Part shown: piece by piece, positions 33,690-45,333 of the stretch | Layout: every line of letters begins with the position of its first letter | How positions within the stretch are numbered: position 1 is the stretch's first letter | Origin: Limnanthes douglasii subsp. nivea | Taxonomy: Eukaryota; Streptophyta; Magnoliopsida; Brassicales; Limnanthaceae | DNA: 64,000 nucleotides | Assembly: GCA_036936605.1 (NCBI GenBank) | Contig: JAUPFV010000002.1 | Location: 161,998,813-162,062,812, forward strand | Direction of reading: 5' to 3' | Translations under genes and position numbers: made by a program | Notes under the pieces: generated by a model | Told to the model about the DNA's origin: nothing | Seen by the model: only the letters and a program-made list of their open reading frames with translations | Databases searched by the model: none

Positions 33690-35125
33690 GTTTGTAAACT
33701 CTAAATGAAGATATCGATTTATATACTTTCCCAGATGAAAATAAAGGTAAGGATTTGGAGCCGAGTTTCCACCAATCGTAAGGGAACAATTATTATCTTT
33801 TGTTTACAAAAATTTGCACATGTTTGCTTGTGTACCTAAGATGTAACAGTACAAGCTAGCAATATGACCCAATGTATACCATATTATCAAAAACAAAGAG
33901 CCTTTTGTATTGAAAATTTTAAAGCTATCGTTAAATACATAAATTGATTGACAAAAATGGAACCTATTCAGGAATCTTAGTATCTTTTGTGGCCTTCAAA
34001 TCCATTGCTGGTGAAAAATAAAAATAGAATAGAAAGTGGCGTATGTATGTGGACTTCATAGATCTAAAGAGGCATTGTCTGAAGCATCTCTCTTATGTCC
34101 CTAGAATCTATCAACTGATAGACTCCACTTTTGGCAATAAATTTTTATCATTTATGGATGCATTTGCATGATACAATCAGATACAGATAGATCCAAAGGA
34201 CCAAGACAGTACCAAGTTCATAATAAGCACATGCCTTCGTTGCTACAAAGTTATGTCTATCGGTTTGAAAAATGTTGGGGCTATCGTTCAGTAAATAAAA
34301 CTTTTGATAGTCAAATTGGAAGAAATATTAAGTTTACATTGATAATATATTAGTAAAAACTGTGAGGGATGAAGATCATTTCTCCGATCTAAAGGGAACG
34401 TTTTCGAAACTAAAAGCTATAAATTTGAAATTAATTCCAGAAAAGTCTACATTCAGAGTACGGTCTGAAATGTTTTAAGGTGTATTATCAGTGAGAAAAG
34501 CATTCAAGATGATCCAGTAAAATTAAATGCATTACTTACCATGGCTCTTCCCCGATCTACCAAAAAAGTTCAAATATTAATGGAAAAATTGGCTGCTCTG
34601 AACAGATTTATATCAAGGTCATCAGATAAGTGTGTACCATTTTTCCAGGTATTAAGGAATGTGAAAAATTTAGTTGGACTTCAAAATTCAATGAAGCCTT
34701 TACCAAAACGAAGACATTAACTAAGCCAATTGTGGTGGAAAAAATATATATTTAGTTGGCAGTATCCGATTATACATGAAATACAGTCTTGGTGCGGGAA
34801 TTTGAAGGCTACCCTCGCCTTGTTTATTATATAAGTAAACGTTTGTTAGATATTGAGAAAATATACTTAAACCTATAAAAGTTGGCTTTATCTCTAGTAG
34901 TAGAAGCTCAAAAAATAAGAGCCTATATTCAAGCTCACTTGAACTCTGTTCGAACTTTCTTTGCACTCAAAACTATGTTGCAAAGACCAAATGTATTAAC
35001 TCGGGTGACTAAATTCTCATTACAATTTATACATTACGATATTGGATTTGCTCATCGAACATAAATTAAGGGACAAGATGTGGCATATTTCCTGGCTGAA
35101 TTCCATTATGAGCGACCAGAGCCCG
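33690..35125 (+). pseudogene. Tat-4 reverse transcriptase and RNase H, decayed
   Basis: RT blocks: NRIESGVCMWTS(WRMYVDFIDL-like) at about 34025-34060, SFMDAFA near 34148, MSIGLKNVGAIVQ, YIDNILVK near 34336-34355 (YIDD has become YIDN). RSTKKVQILMEKLAALNRFI follows at 34555. The RNase H segment has YYISKRLLDIEKIYLNL (34830) and IRAYIQAHLNSVRTFF (34917). Stops and shifts separate the blocks. Confidence 0.7.
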
Positions 35126-35590
35126 AACTATTATATGAGAGGCCTATAAGTAATGGACAATTCAGATAGATGAGGGGTCAAGTATTTCAGGTTGCGGGGT
35201 AGTAATTTAATTAGTATCTCCTTTCAGAGATTCACTGTACCAAGTAATGAATTTTAGTTTTTAGTTATCGAATAATGAAGCTGAATATGAGGCAACATTG
35301 GCATGGTTAAGGCTTACACAGACTTACGGTGCCAAAAATGTTAGGTTAATAAACAATTCACATTTTCTTATAAATCAGGCTACATGGTAATCTGAAGCTA
35401 GAAAATATCATTGGGGGAAACTACGGTTTTCCTCAAGCATCACCAGTACGAACACGTTCCCCCATGCTGAACTTTTTATGGCTCATTCCTTGGCTACTAT
35501 TATTTATACTAAAGGACATACATGGATTTTGATACAAGAATACCCATCCATATTAACAGGATCTAAGTTTGGATCAAACACTAAAGAAGA
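35126..35590 (+). pseudogene. Tat-4 archaeal-type RNase H, 5' part of the split pol
   Basis: DEGSSISGCG..(S)P near 35165, NNEAEYEATLAWLRL at about 35270-35320 and INNSHFLINQAT near 35350 match the second RNase H of Tat-2. The reading is then cut at about 35590, where C-family sequence begins. Integrase of the same element resumes at 42134. Confidence 0.7.
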
Positions 35591-36250
35591 TTTCCAAATC
35601 TAAACTGGTACAAATAAAGATTGAAGGTATGAGATCAAAGATGATATGATCTTAGATCACACAAGGAGCATAGAACGTGGAAATGTGCAAGAACCAGATG
35701 AGCAACTTGAACAAGAGGATGAGCTTGGAAGTTGAGAATGTTCTTATTTTACCGGCTAATCCAATAACTGATCAAGAGCAAAACAAAATTAACAAAGTTG
35801 TTAGAGGGGTTGCTAAATTAAATGGAGAATCCATGTGATTAGAACAACAAGTATGAAGGTAAATCTTATCAAACCACTTTGGTCTTGATTCAAGCTAATT
35901 ATTTTCAACAAATGAGAAACTGTCTCGGTTGTACTCTTTTTCCTTTGTTCAAGTTTTATCCCAATTGTTTTTCTTGACAAGGTTTTTAATGAGACAATTG
36001 TTTCACTACACTATTTTTCATTTATTGAAATAAAAGCCCAAGACCCATCTAGAACAAAAACCACGTCCTTGGACTTGAGAAGGGTCTGATTTCAAACTTT
36101 TATCATCAATACAATGTATTTTCAATACTAATTCATTTCCAAGAACAACATTAAATGTGTTCAAGACATGCATTATGTTTCCAAGAATAGCCTTACTTGT
36201 GTTAGAGGCATGCATTATGTTTCCATTATGTTTCAAAATGGGTAGAAGCA
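35591..36250 (+). repeat. C-family pol end plus truncated LTR (copy 1)
   Basis: 35640-35800 matches the polyprotein end of C2 (ACACAAGGAGCATAGAACGT, then a Glu-rich segment and ITDQEQN in place of ITRSRAK). The LTR part runs to about 36250 with the motif AAGGTTTTTAATGAG at 35979. It is cut off near 36250 by unrelated sequence. Confidence 0.7.
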
Positions 36251-36359
36251 AAGTCTCTTTTTTGAACCAGGACTCAAGAGATATTTGATTTCATCCACAA
36301 TTCAATCCTCACAAGATTCAACATACCCTGCATTTTCATGACTGAAAACGGTCTATAAT

Positions 36360-37040
36360 TTCAGAATGTCGTAGTCACCGCATTTTGCAATCGGTTTGGG
36401 ATCAGCCAACACTTTTCCACGCCTTACTATCCTCGGGAAAATGTCCAGGTCTAAGTTACTAACCAAACTATCCTGGAAGGTATCAAAAAGAAACTCGAAG
36501 GAGCCAAAGGCAAGCGACTAGATAAGTTATCAGAGGTCTTGTGAGTCTATGGAACTACCCTACGCACAACCACGAACGATATTCATTCTGCATTGGTCTA
36601 TGGCAGCGAAGCAGTGATACCGGCATAATTCATAATACCTAGCGATCGCGTAGTCAGTTATGAGGAAAGCAATAACGATGTCAGCACAACAAGAGATGTG
36701 GACATTATAGAAGGGCAAAGAGATCAAGCGCGAGTTCGATCAGAGAACTACAGGAGCTTAATGAGGGTCATTTCAATGCACACCTTACGCCTCGCAGTTT
36801 CAGCTTCGGCGATACGATAGTGAAGAAGATTTTTCAAGGCTCTAGGGATAAGCCATTTGGGAATTTAGGACCCAACTGGGATTGGCCATAGACTGAGCAA
36901 TCCCTCATGCGGCCATGCAATGGGTCACATCGACCTCGCCGCGAATAAAATTGGGGAGTTAATCTCCCTTAAAACTATGCAATGAGCCATATTGAGCTCG
37001 ACCTTGTAAGGACCTCTCCTCGGTAGAATACAAGCTAATA
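36360..37040 (+). pseudogene. Integrase C-terminal fragment of another Tat-type element
   Basis: FGISQHFSTPYYPRENVQV near 36400 parallels GIRQCFSAPFHPQENGQVEV of Tat-2. TNQTILEGIKKKLEGAKGK follows, then ALVYGSEAVIPA near 36595 and FGNLGPNW near 36860. Base composition is richer in G+C than the flanks, so it comes from a different, less decayed family. It sits between two C-family LTR copies. Confidence 0.7.
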
Positions 37041-37439
37041 AACACACATCTCTATAAAATAGTAAAAGTTAATTGACTAATATAAGGAAGCGAAAATGGA
37101 ACAACTACCATTTGAATTCACCCATAATGGTCCAAAAATCCCTAAGAGTTATGCACTACGGGTGCCAAAAAGATAATAGTCGGCATAAATTTCAGTTCAC
37201 AACAGTTATAAAATTCACGCATCAGGAATAACAGAAGACCCATTCTTTCCTAAGTTAGTCTACTCCACCTCCTTGGGGTGCACCCCCGCGTCTTTGTGAA
37301 TTTTAGTTATTGTTTTCCCAACCTCGGGTGCAGGGAGATTAGTCTCGAGATCTAGCGAGCCCCCAACTTTTGGGATTCCAAGTGCTGGTGTTAACTTACT
37401 CAGTCATCTTAGCTTCATCCCAGGATTTAACCTCAATAA
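37041..37439. other. 3' region of the foreign Tat fragment, no gene
   Basis: Contains GC-richer text (CACCTCCTTGGGGTGCACCC near 37266) typical of Tat post-pol regions. No frame or RNA gene recognised. Confidence 0.4.
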
Positions 37440-38361
37440 TTCAGCTACCGTTTTCGATGTGATCCTAGATGATACAAGGAGCATACAACATGGAAATGTG
37501 CAAGAACCAGATGAGAAACTTAAACAAGAGGATGAGCTTGAAGTTGAGGATGTTCTTATTTTACTTGTTAGTCCAATTACTCGATGAAGAGAAAAATAAT
37601 TTAACAAAGTTGTTGGAGGATTGATAAATCAAATAGAGAATCCATATGATCAGAACAATAAGTATGGAGGTAAAGCTTGTCAAACCACTTTTGTATTGAT
37701 TCAAGCTAATTGATTTCAACAAATGAGAAAGTGTCTCGATTTTACTCTTTCTCCCTTGTTCAAGTTTTGTCCCAATGGGTTTTCTTGACACAGTTTTTAA
37801 TGAGGCAATTGTTTCAATTCACCATTGCCCATTTGTTGAAATAAAAGCCCAAAGCTCATCTACAACAACAACCACATCCTTGGAGGAGAGAAACGTATGA
37901 TTTCAAAAATTTATCATTAATACTTTGTATTTTCAATATTAGCGTATTTCCAAGAACAACAAAAAATTTGTTCCAAGGCTTGCATTATGTTTCCAAGAAA
38001 AGCTTTAATTACGTTAGAGGCATGCATTATGTTTTGGAAAACCACCTTAATTGTGTTCAAGGCTTGTTCTTTCCCGTATAAAAACTATCTACTCATATTT
38101 TAAATGTTAGACTATCTTTGATTCTAAAAAAACTTCTTAAGTTTAACTTTTTTTCTTGTTGGTGTGTAATATCCACAAGAAAAAACAGTTCTTCATTTGG
38201 TGCGTCATATCTAAAAGAAGATAAGTTGGAATATCAAAGGCTATTCTAAAACCTCTGTGTCACCTATCGATCTACATTATTTGATCCTTTAATTATTTTG
38301 GGTTCCTTTGCAAAGTTACCCTATCCTATTTTAGAGTGCCGATTCTAAGAGGTTCTCATCA
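37440..38361 (+). repeat. C-family pol end (to 37677) and LTR (37678-38361), copy 2
   Basis: The pol end resembles copy 1 and copy 3 (LDDTRSIQHGNVQEPDEKL). The LTR is estimated to start at the TG of TGTCAAACCACTTTTG after a purine-rich AGTATGGAGG and to end ..CTCATCA at 38361. A pol end on its left and a primer site on its right mean this LTR joins two internal regions, as left by unequal recombination. Confidence 0.7.
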
Positions 38362-38363
38362 AG

Positions 38364-38375
38364 TGATATCAGAGC
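38364..38375 (+). other. Primer binding site of C2, iMet type
   Basis: TGATATCAGAGC differs at one position from TGGTATCAGAGC, the plant initiator-Met primer site. It lies 2 bases after the LTR end. Confidence 0.75.
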
Positions 38376-38639
38376 AACATTCTGAAAGTTGGGTATTTTG
38401 TTTTTATTAATCTTTCATTATCTATTTTCTATTCTAACTATGTTTGTGATGATTTGAGTGTTTAGTGTGATGATTTCATTCTGAATCACGAAATTTTGAT
38501 ATGTTTTTACTAATTTTCATCATCTATTTTATGTTCTCAGTATGTTTGTGATGATTTGTGTATTTAGTGTAATGATTTCATTTTGAATCACAAATTCTGA
38601 TCTATTTCACGTAGTTATGGTTGTTTAAATTATGAAATC

Positions 38640-39310
38640 TATAGAAAATAGTTTTAGGTGTTGTTATGAAACTTATCTCTTTATATTCCTAGGATAACGG
38701 ATTTAGATATGTTCTATGGTTTTAAATAAATTGAAGAAATTTCCAAGGCCATGTTATTGGTGATTTGTTTTTTCTTTTGCAGAATATGATGTCTAATCCA
38801 AAAAAAAAAAACCAATAATGTTAACAATAGCAAGCTTCTGACTGAGGCTATGACAAAGTTATTTGACACCAAGTCAAATTCATTTTGCCAAGAGCTTCAG
38901 TCACCACTAATTAAAAGTAGAACCATTCACGATAAAGAAATCCAAGAAGGATCTATGGGCAACCTGAACTATTCAAAAATAAAGCACCTAATAAATATTA
39001 TGAACACATGAGCAATTCACCTCAAAACAGTGAGAGAAGGCACCATAGACGTGCAAGAGAGGGAAACGAATTTTTGCAATAAAATGTTGGAGGTCTCAAG
39101 ATTAAGATTCCACCATTTCGTGGGAGAATGACTCATATGCATATTTGGAATGGGAAAATAAGATTGAACTCGTTTTCAATATTCAACACTACACAGAGAT
39201 CAATCGAGTAAGAGTTGTTGCTAAAGAGTTTTATGACTGTACTCTTACTTGGTGGGATGAATTAGATACTTCAAGAAGGCATAATTGAGAACATTCAATA
39301 GATTCATGGA
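38640..39310 (+). pseudogene. C2 leader and gag start, decayed
   Basis: The leader matches 11290-11630. A short gag stretch follows: GGLKIKIPPFRG near 39090, then INRVRVVAKEFYDCTLTWWD at about 39200-39260. Most of gag is missing. Confidence 0.65.
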
Positions 39311-39313
39311 AAA

Positions 39314-39886
39314 ATGAAAGCCATTATGCATAATATATTTTTCATTAGTCATTACCATTGTGAGTTGCATCTGAACCCAAAGAGATTAACACAAGGGGGC
39401 AGCCGCACCAACATGACGAGTGAATCTGTGGTAAAGAAGCTTGGTTTAAAAATGAAGAAGTATCCAACATCTTACAAGCTTCAATGGCTTAACGATAGTG
39501 GAGAAGTGAAAGTGAGCCACCAACTAGAAGTTCCTTTAGCCCTGGGTAAGGACGAATATGAAGTCTTGTTTAACATTCTACCAATAGAAGTTAGTCATGT
39601 ACTCTTACAAAAACCATGGCATTCTGATCGAAATGTTATGCATGATGGATTCACCAATTACAAGATATTTGAGTTCCAAGGAAGGAAACTCACTCTAGTT
39701 CATACGACTCTACAAGAAGTTTACCAAGATCAAAAGCATATGCAGAACAAGGAGATTTTGGTAACTAAACATTCAAATATCTATACAAAAGCTGGTGACT
39801 TTAAGAAAACATTATTCTCTAAGAATTTTGTGCTATTATTTGTGTTTAAAGAAACTCTCATGATTTACATCGGTGCTGTCGAGTGA
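39314..39886 (+). pseudogene. C2 protease region, long open remnant (190 codons)
   Basis: An open frame contains SVVKKLGLKMKKYPTSYKLQ, WLNDSGEVKVSHQLEVPLAL and LQKPWHSDRNVMHDGFTNYK. This is the usual chromovirus retropepsin C-terminal part (LxLPTxxHPxPYKLQWLN and LLGRPWxFDRxxxHDGxTN in relatives, from memory). The catalytic DTG lies upstream and is degraded (NMTSES follows directly on RTNMT). The frame ends at about 39884 before the RT. Confidence 0.7.
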
Positions 39887-41484
39887 GATGACTTCTGTTT
39901 TGTAGGAATTTGTAGATGTATTCTCTGATGAAAATCCCAAGGGGCTTCCACCAATAAGAGGGATCAAACACCAAATATATTTGGTATTTTGAGCCTCACT
40001 TCCTAACAAACCTGTTTATAGAACTAACCCATGGAAGTGTCGTCATTTTATACCTAGATTATATGATATGTTAGACAAATTTCATGGTTCTAGCATCTTC
40101 TCTAAGATTAATCTTAAAAGTGGTTATCATCAACTTATAAAATAAGGGGATGAGTGGAAAACTACCTTTAAAACTAAGCCCGGATGATATGAATGGTTAG
40201 GAAAGACAATCTCTATGGCAATCTTAAGAAATGCAATTTTTGTACTGATAACCTTGTCTTTTTAGGTTTTATTTTAAATGTAGAGGTTACTCAAGTGGAT
40301 GAGGAAAATGTTCAGTTGCACGGTTTGTATACTCTTTTACCTATTTCTACGCATCCTTGGAATTATATAACTATGGATTTTATACTTGGATTGCCTAAGA
40401 CTAGAACTAGTAGTGATTCTATTTTTGTGGTTGTTAATCGATTCTATAAAATGACGCACTTCGTTGCTTGTTACAAAACTGATGATGCATTGTCCATTTC
40501 TGATTTCTTCATTAAGGAAATAGTTCGTATGTATGGCATGCATAGGATGATAGTTTCAGATTGGGACACTAAGTTTCTAAGTTACTTCTCGAAAACTTTG
40601 TAGTCTAAGTTAGAGAGTAGGATTTTATTTTCTACTACGTGTCACCCACAAACTGATGGCCTAACATAAGTAGTAAATAGGACTTTGTCTACTATTCTAC
40701 GTGAATTATTTAAAAAGAACTTGAAAACTTTGGAAGAATGTTTGCCACATGTTGAATTTGCATATAATCATTCTTTGCATTCTGCTTCCAAGTACTCTCA
40801 TTTTCAAATTGTTTATGGATTTAACCCAAGATATCCTTTGGATCTAATTTATTTTTCTTTGAGTGAAAAAAAAAACTAGGATAGATGTAAAAAATAAAGC
40901 AGAACTTCTAAAACAGATCCATGAAGGTGCAAGGAAAACCACAGAAAGGAAAATTGAGCAGTATGTCAAACAAGCAAACAATGGTAGATGTGAGATATTT
41001 TTTGAGGTTGGAGATCAAGTATGGGTGCGCTTAAGAAAGGAAATATTTTCATAAGAGATGAATTCAAAATTAATTCCTTGAAGCGATGGACCATATGAAG
41101 TAACAAAAAAGATCAACAATAATGCCTCAACTTGACCTGCGAGGTAAGGATAAAGTGAGTCATGTCGTTAATGTTTCTGATTTGGTTCATTTTATTGCAG
41201 ATGAAATGGATTTGAGGTTAAATACTTTTCAAGTGAGAGAGGATGATGTAATCCTAGATGACACAAGGAGCATAGAACGTTGAAATGTGCAAGAACCAGA
41301 TAAGTAAGTTGAACAAGAGGAGCAACTTGAACAAGAGGATGAGATTGAAGTTGAGGATGTTCTTATTTTACCAGCTGGTCCAATAACTAGATCAAGAGCA
41401 AAATAACTTAACAAATTTGTTGGCCGATTTCTAAATTAAATAGAGAATCCTTGTGATCAGAACAACAAGTATGGAGGTCAAGCT
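39887..41484 (+). pseudogene. C2 reverse transcriptase fragments joined to integrase
   Basis: RT pieces: LPNKPVYRTNPW near 40003, FHGSSIFSKINLKSGYHQL at about 40080-40140, [18 protein letters not shown] at 40215-40280. A direct jump to integrase follows at about 40320: [65 protein letters not shown] (in shifted frames). RNase H and the catalytic RT half are absent. The integrase end reads VGDQVWVRLRKEIFS, SDGPYEVTKKINNNA, and the polyprotein end is GPITRSRAK at about 41380-41405. Confidence 0.75.
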
Positions 41485-42133
41485 TGTCAAACCACTTTGG
41501 TCTTCATTCAAGCTAATTGATTTTAACAAATGAGAAAGTGTCTCGATTGTACTCTTTTTCCCTTGTTTAAGTTTTGTCCCAATGGTTTTTCTTGACAAGG
41601 TTTTTAATGAGGCAATTGTTTCACTTCACCATTTCCCATTTGTTAAAATAAAACCCAAGACCCATCTACAACAAAAGCCACGTCCTTGGAGGAGAGAAGG
41701 GTCGGATTTCAAACTTTTATCATTAATGATTTGTATTTTCAATATTAATGCATTTCCAAGAACAAAACTAAATTTGTTCAATGCATGTATTTTGTTTCCA
41801 AGAAAATCCTTAATTGTGTTAAAGGCATGCATTATGTTTCCAAGAACAGCCTTAATTGTGTTCAAGGCTTGTTATTTCTCCTATAAAAACTATGTACTCA
41901 TATTTTAAATGTTAAATTCTGAAAAACTTCTTAAGTTTTACTCTTATTTTCCTAATGTGTAATATCCACAAGAAAACCTATTCTTCATTTGGTGCGTCAT
42001 ATCCAAAGGAAGATCAGTTGGAATATTAGAGGCCTTTCCACAACCTATGTGTAACCTATCGATCCACATCCTTTGATCCTTAGATCCTTTTGGGTTCTTG
42101 GTTCCAAAGTTATCCCTATCATATTTTTCATCA
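41485..42133 (+). repeat. C2 3' LTR (copy 3)
   Basis: Matches copy 2 and, inverted, 2770-3410. It ends TTCATCA at 42133, directly followed by Tat-4 integrase sequence. That defines the right edge of the block inserted in Tat-4. Confidence 0.75.
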
Positions 42134-43344
42134 AAAGAACTTATAGATAAATGGACGTTGCCTGCTGATAAAGCATTAGCTAAAAAGCTAAAGTTTAAAG
42201 CGCATGGTTTCATAGTCGTTGGGGAAATCTCCTATAAAATGTCTTTTAGTAGGCCAGTATCACGATGCCTTGAGGTTTATGAGTCTCAAATGATGTTGTC
42301 GGAATTACATGATGAGGAAGGTTTTGTCCATTGTAGTTATAAGATTTTAACCATAAGGGTTTTATTGGCTATATATTTTTGGTCTTCTGTTATGGCGGAT
42401 ACTAAAGATCTAGTTTGATGTTGCGATCCCTTTGAGAAATTGGCAAACATAAAACATATGAGAGTGATGTCGTTAGAATCTATATCTGAAGAATTACACT
42501 TTGATATATAGGGGATTGATTTGGTTAGACCCCTGCCAATGGAACTCGGGGGTCATAAAAAAATTATCGTGGTTGTTGATTATTTTCTATGTGGTTGTAA
42601 GCATAACCTCTTTCTGAAACTACATCCAAAGCATTTATAAAATTTGTCATATCTAATATATAATATAGATTCGAAATCCCACTAACCATTAACACAAACA
42701 ATGTCCCTCAATATAAAAATATAGACATGGAAGCATGTTGTACTTGTCGAAACATTACTTTTCATCACCTTTTCACCCCTAAGCCAATGGGAAAGTAGAA
42801 GTTGGTAATAAAACCATCATGAATGGCTTGAAGAAAAAAATACAATAAGCCACGGGGAAATGGCCAAAGTATTTACAAGAATTATTATGGGCTTATCGTA
42901 CTACCCCCCAAACAACAACCCAAGAATCTTTTTTTGCTTTTATTTATAGGAGAGATCCAGTAACCCCAACTGAGTCGACCCTCCCATCTTTCCAAATTAA
43001 AAATTACTCCAAAGAAGATAATGATGCACCCAAGAGAGTTGAGCTAGACTTGATTGAATAAAAAAGAACCAAGAGTCATTGAAGATCTATTCATTATCAG
43101 ACCCCTAATGAGATACAGGTATACATCTTGGATTGAATGAGATGATTCAGAGTAGGAGATAGAGGTATAAAAAAGCCTTCTTACGCACCAAAGATAAAAT
43201 GATATGAACTTGACACCTAATTGGGAAGGTCCTTAGTTGGTTATCAATATAGTTAAGAATGAAACATATTGGTTGGTAGAGCAAGAAGATAATCCTCTTT
43301 GACATCCGTAAAATGTTGAACACTTAAGACTTTATCTTAAATAG
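42134..43344 (+). pseudogene. Tat-4 integrase, 3' part of the split pol
   Basis: WTLPADKALAKKLKFKAHGF at 42150-42210 matches PVDKHEARKVKFKSHGY of Tat-2. LSELHDEEGFVHCSYKILT, GIDLVRPLPMELGG near 42510, TPQTTTQESFFAF near 42905 and NVEHLRLYLK ending in TAG at 43342-43344 follow. The order and the end residue are the same as in Tat-2. Many frame breaks. Confidence 0.8.
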
Positions 43345-43507
43345 TTGTAAAAACAAGCCTTATTTTCTATTTTACTTTTATTATGTAAAATCCAGGGGCG
43401 TACTCTTTCATATCCTAGTAGCTCGAGAAGGTTTTAATGAGGTGTCTGAATCTTTTGAAGTTTATAAATCTATTTTACATTTATACTTGTGTTATTTTAT
43501 TTATGTG
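43345..43507 (+). other. Tat-4 post-pol segment with AAGGTTTTAATGAGG
   Basis: TACTCTTTCATATCC and the 15-mer at 43428-43442 reproduce the Tat-2 post-pol segment. No frame. Confidence 0.6.
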
Positions 43508-43755
43508 TAAAGGTTCCGACATTCGTTAGTCACAATTAAAATGTTCCAACATTGATTAGTCACAATTAAAAGGTTCCATATTATTTGGTCAATATGTAAA
43601 GGTTCCAATATTATTTTGTCAATACGTAAAGGTTCCAACATTAGTTGGTCATAATTAATAGGTTTCAACATTAGTTGGCCGCAATTAAAAATTTCCTACG
43701 TTAGTTGGTCACATTTAAAAGGTTCCAACACGAGTAGGTCATAATAATTAGATTC
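43508..43755 (+). repeat. Tandem array, about 7 units of 34-36 bp
   Basis: Consensus near AAAGGTTCCAACATTAGTTG plus GTCACAATTA. It lies between pol and the antisense gene, the same place as arrays A and B in Tat-2, but has an unrelated sequence. A further diverged repeat with CGAATTTAAATACTTTGATT lies at 43755-43920. Confidence 0.8.
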
Positions 43756-44079
43756 GAAGGAATAATGGTCTGAATTTAAATACTTTAATTACCTTCGAGT
43801 AGAAAAAAAAAATCAAATGAGTTGTTTAAAAACGATAAATTGGTTTATAGATGTTATTATTCATATTTGAAGGTGTGATGATCCGAATTTAAATACTTTG
43901 ATTACTTTCGAATTCGAATGCGCTATATGACTAAAGAAAATAGATAAAACAAAACCAATTCATTATTAAAATCTTGAGTACAAAATGCCTTGGTCGTTCC
44001 AAAGACTTATAAAAGGTTCCTTGAGAAAGACTTAAAAACGGTAATAGAAAAAAAGAAGATAAATTCAATTACATTCGGT

Positions 44080-45230
44080 CTCTTACCTATGAGTGTCATC
44101 TTCTTCAGAGCTCCTACATTTTGAGTCTCCAGCTTCACTTTCATCCGTACTTTCGTCATCTGAATCCATTGATATGCCTAGTTGATTAGTTAAGGCACAT
44201 GTCGTTAGGCCACAATTATTCTCGAACTATCTTCTATAGAATCCAAGGTTCACTTTAGGGAATATTTTGTGAAAATCTAATTCCATGTCAGATTTAATCA
44301 AAGCATGTCATTTAGATAAAGACACTAAGGTTTGGTCGGTATACTCATCGGTTGTCGCCTTTTTATCCTTTAATGCCTGAGCCTTGAGTGCATTTAGCTC
44401 TCGCTCGAAATATTTTGTGAGAGCATCTTACTCTTTGAGTTCCTTTGATAAATGTTCTATAGCATGACTATCATCTTTAACCTTATATTTTTATTTTTGG
44501 ATTTCCTCTACTCTGGACGATTGTAGTTTGGAAATTTCAGCTAAATGAGCAATTTTTAGATCTTTGAGCCTTTCATCAGCACCCACAAGTTGGTTTGATA
44601 AATTATCATCTCGTTCTTTCTACAATTCGAAAGCCTTTTTGTGATCTTCACACTCATTTGTAAGCAGAATCTTGGTTTCGTTGTGTGCTGTAACCTCTCT
44701 CTCCAGCTCAACAATAGACCTCACAAAGCCCAACTATAAATGCGCAAGATTATCTTCTAGTTCCAGTTGAAATGGCACATCAATGTGACTATTCGAATAA
44801 AGAAATTCTTGCTCGAAGCCCTCTACCAATCCTCTCCGGACTACCCCTCATATTTTTATCAACAATAACTTGTTCTTCTGTTAACCGAATAGGGGAGAAA
44901 GGTGATTCAGTTACTATCAGAAGCACGGTTTGGGTTATCACAAGGTGAGCTCAGAGCTAGTATTCATTCTCTTGTTGTTTTTCTTCCTCCTCTCACTGAT
45001 GTGTTTATCCTCTTTGTGGGTTTTTGAGGAACTAAACTTCTTTTTCCTTTTCAAATAGGGAGGCTCATCAGCCATTTCTCTAGCTTCTTCATGAACTTTC
45101 TCATCAACAAGCACTAGATCTTCGGGTTGATTTTTTTTCCACAATACTTGTGGTATTCTTATTCAAAACTAGCCCTCTAGCATCAATTTATTCCATATGA
45201 TGACTAGGATATATCTTGCGGGTCAACGTA
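44080..45230 (-). pseudogene. Tat-4 antisense accessory gene, decayed
   Basis: Minus-strand order: a basic Lys/Arg/Ser-rich segment (45144-44938, KRKKKFSSSKTHKEDKH), then a helical coiled-coil region at about 44760-44330 (VELEREVTAHNETKILLTNE, SNQLVGADERLKDLKIAHLA), then an acidic tail (DSDDESTDESEAGDSK) near 44170-44110. This is the order in the Tat-2 accessory protein, although the central globular part is lost. Stops are frequent. Confidence 0.6.
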
Positions 45231-45333
45231 AAGACCATGCCATCAAGAGCTTCAATTTGTTTGACAACAACCGATGGCGAGATGGGGTAGTCAACTCCTC
45301 CCATGACAGATTGTGTTTGGTACTAGTCCGACG

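Noticed and set aside
35591..42133. Target-site duplication for the C2 block in Tat-4
   Set aside because: The ends of the interrupted Tat-4 reading leave a gap of about 20 codons and no convincing duplicated bases, so no exact insertion site is claimed.
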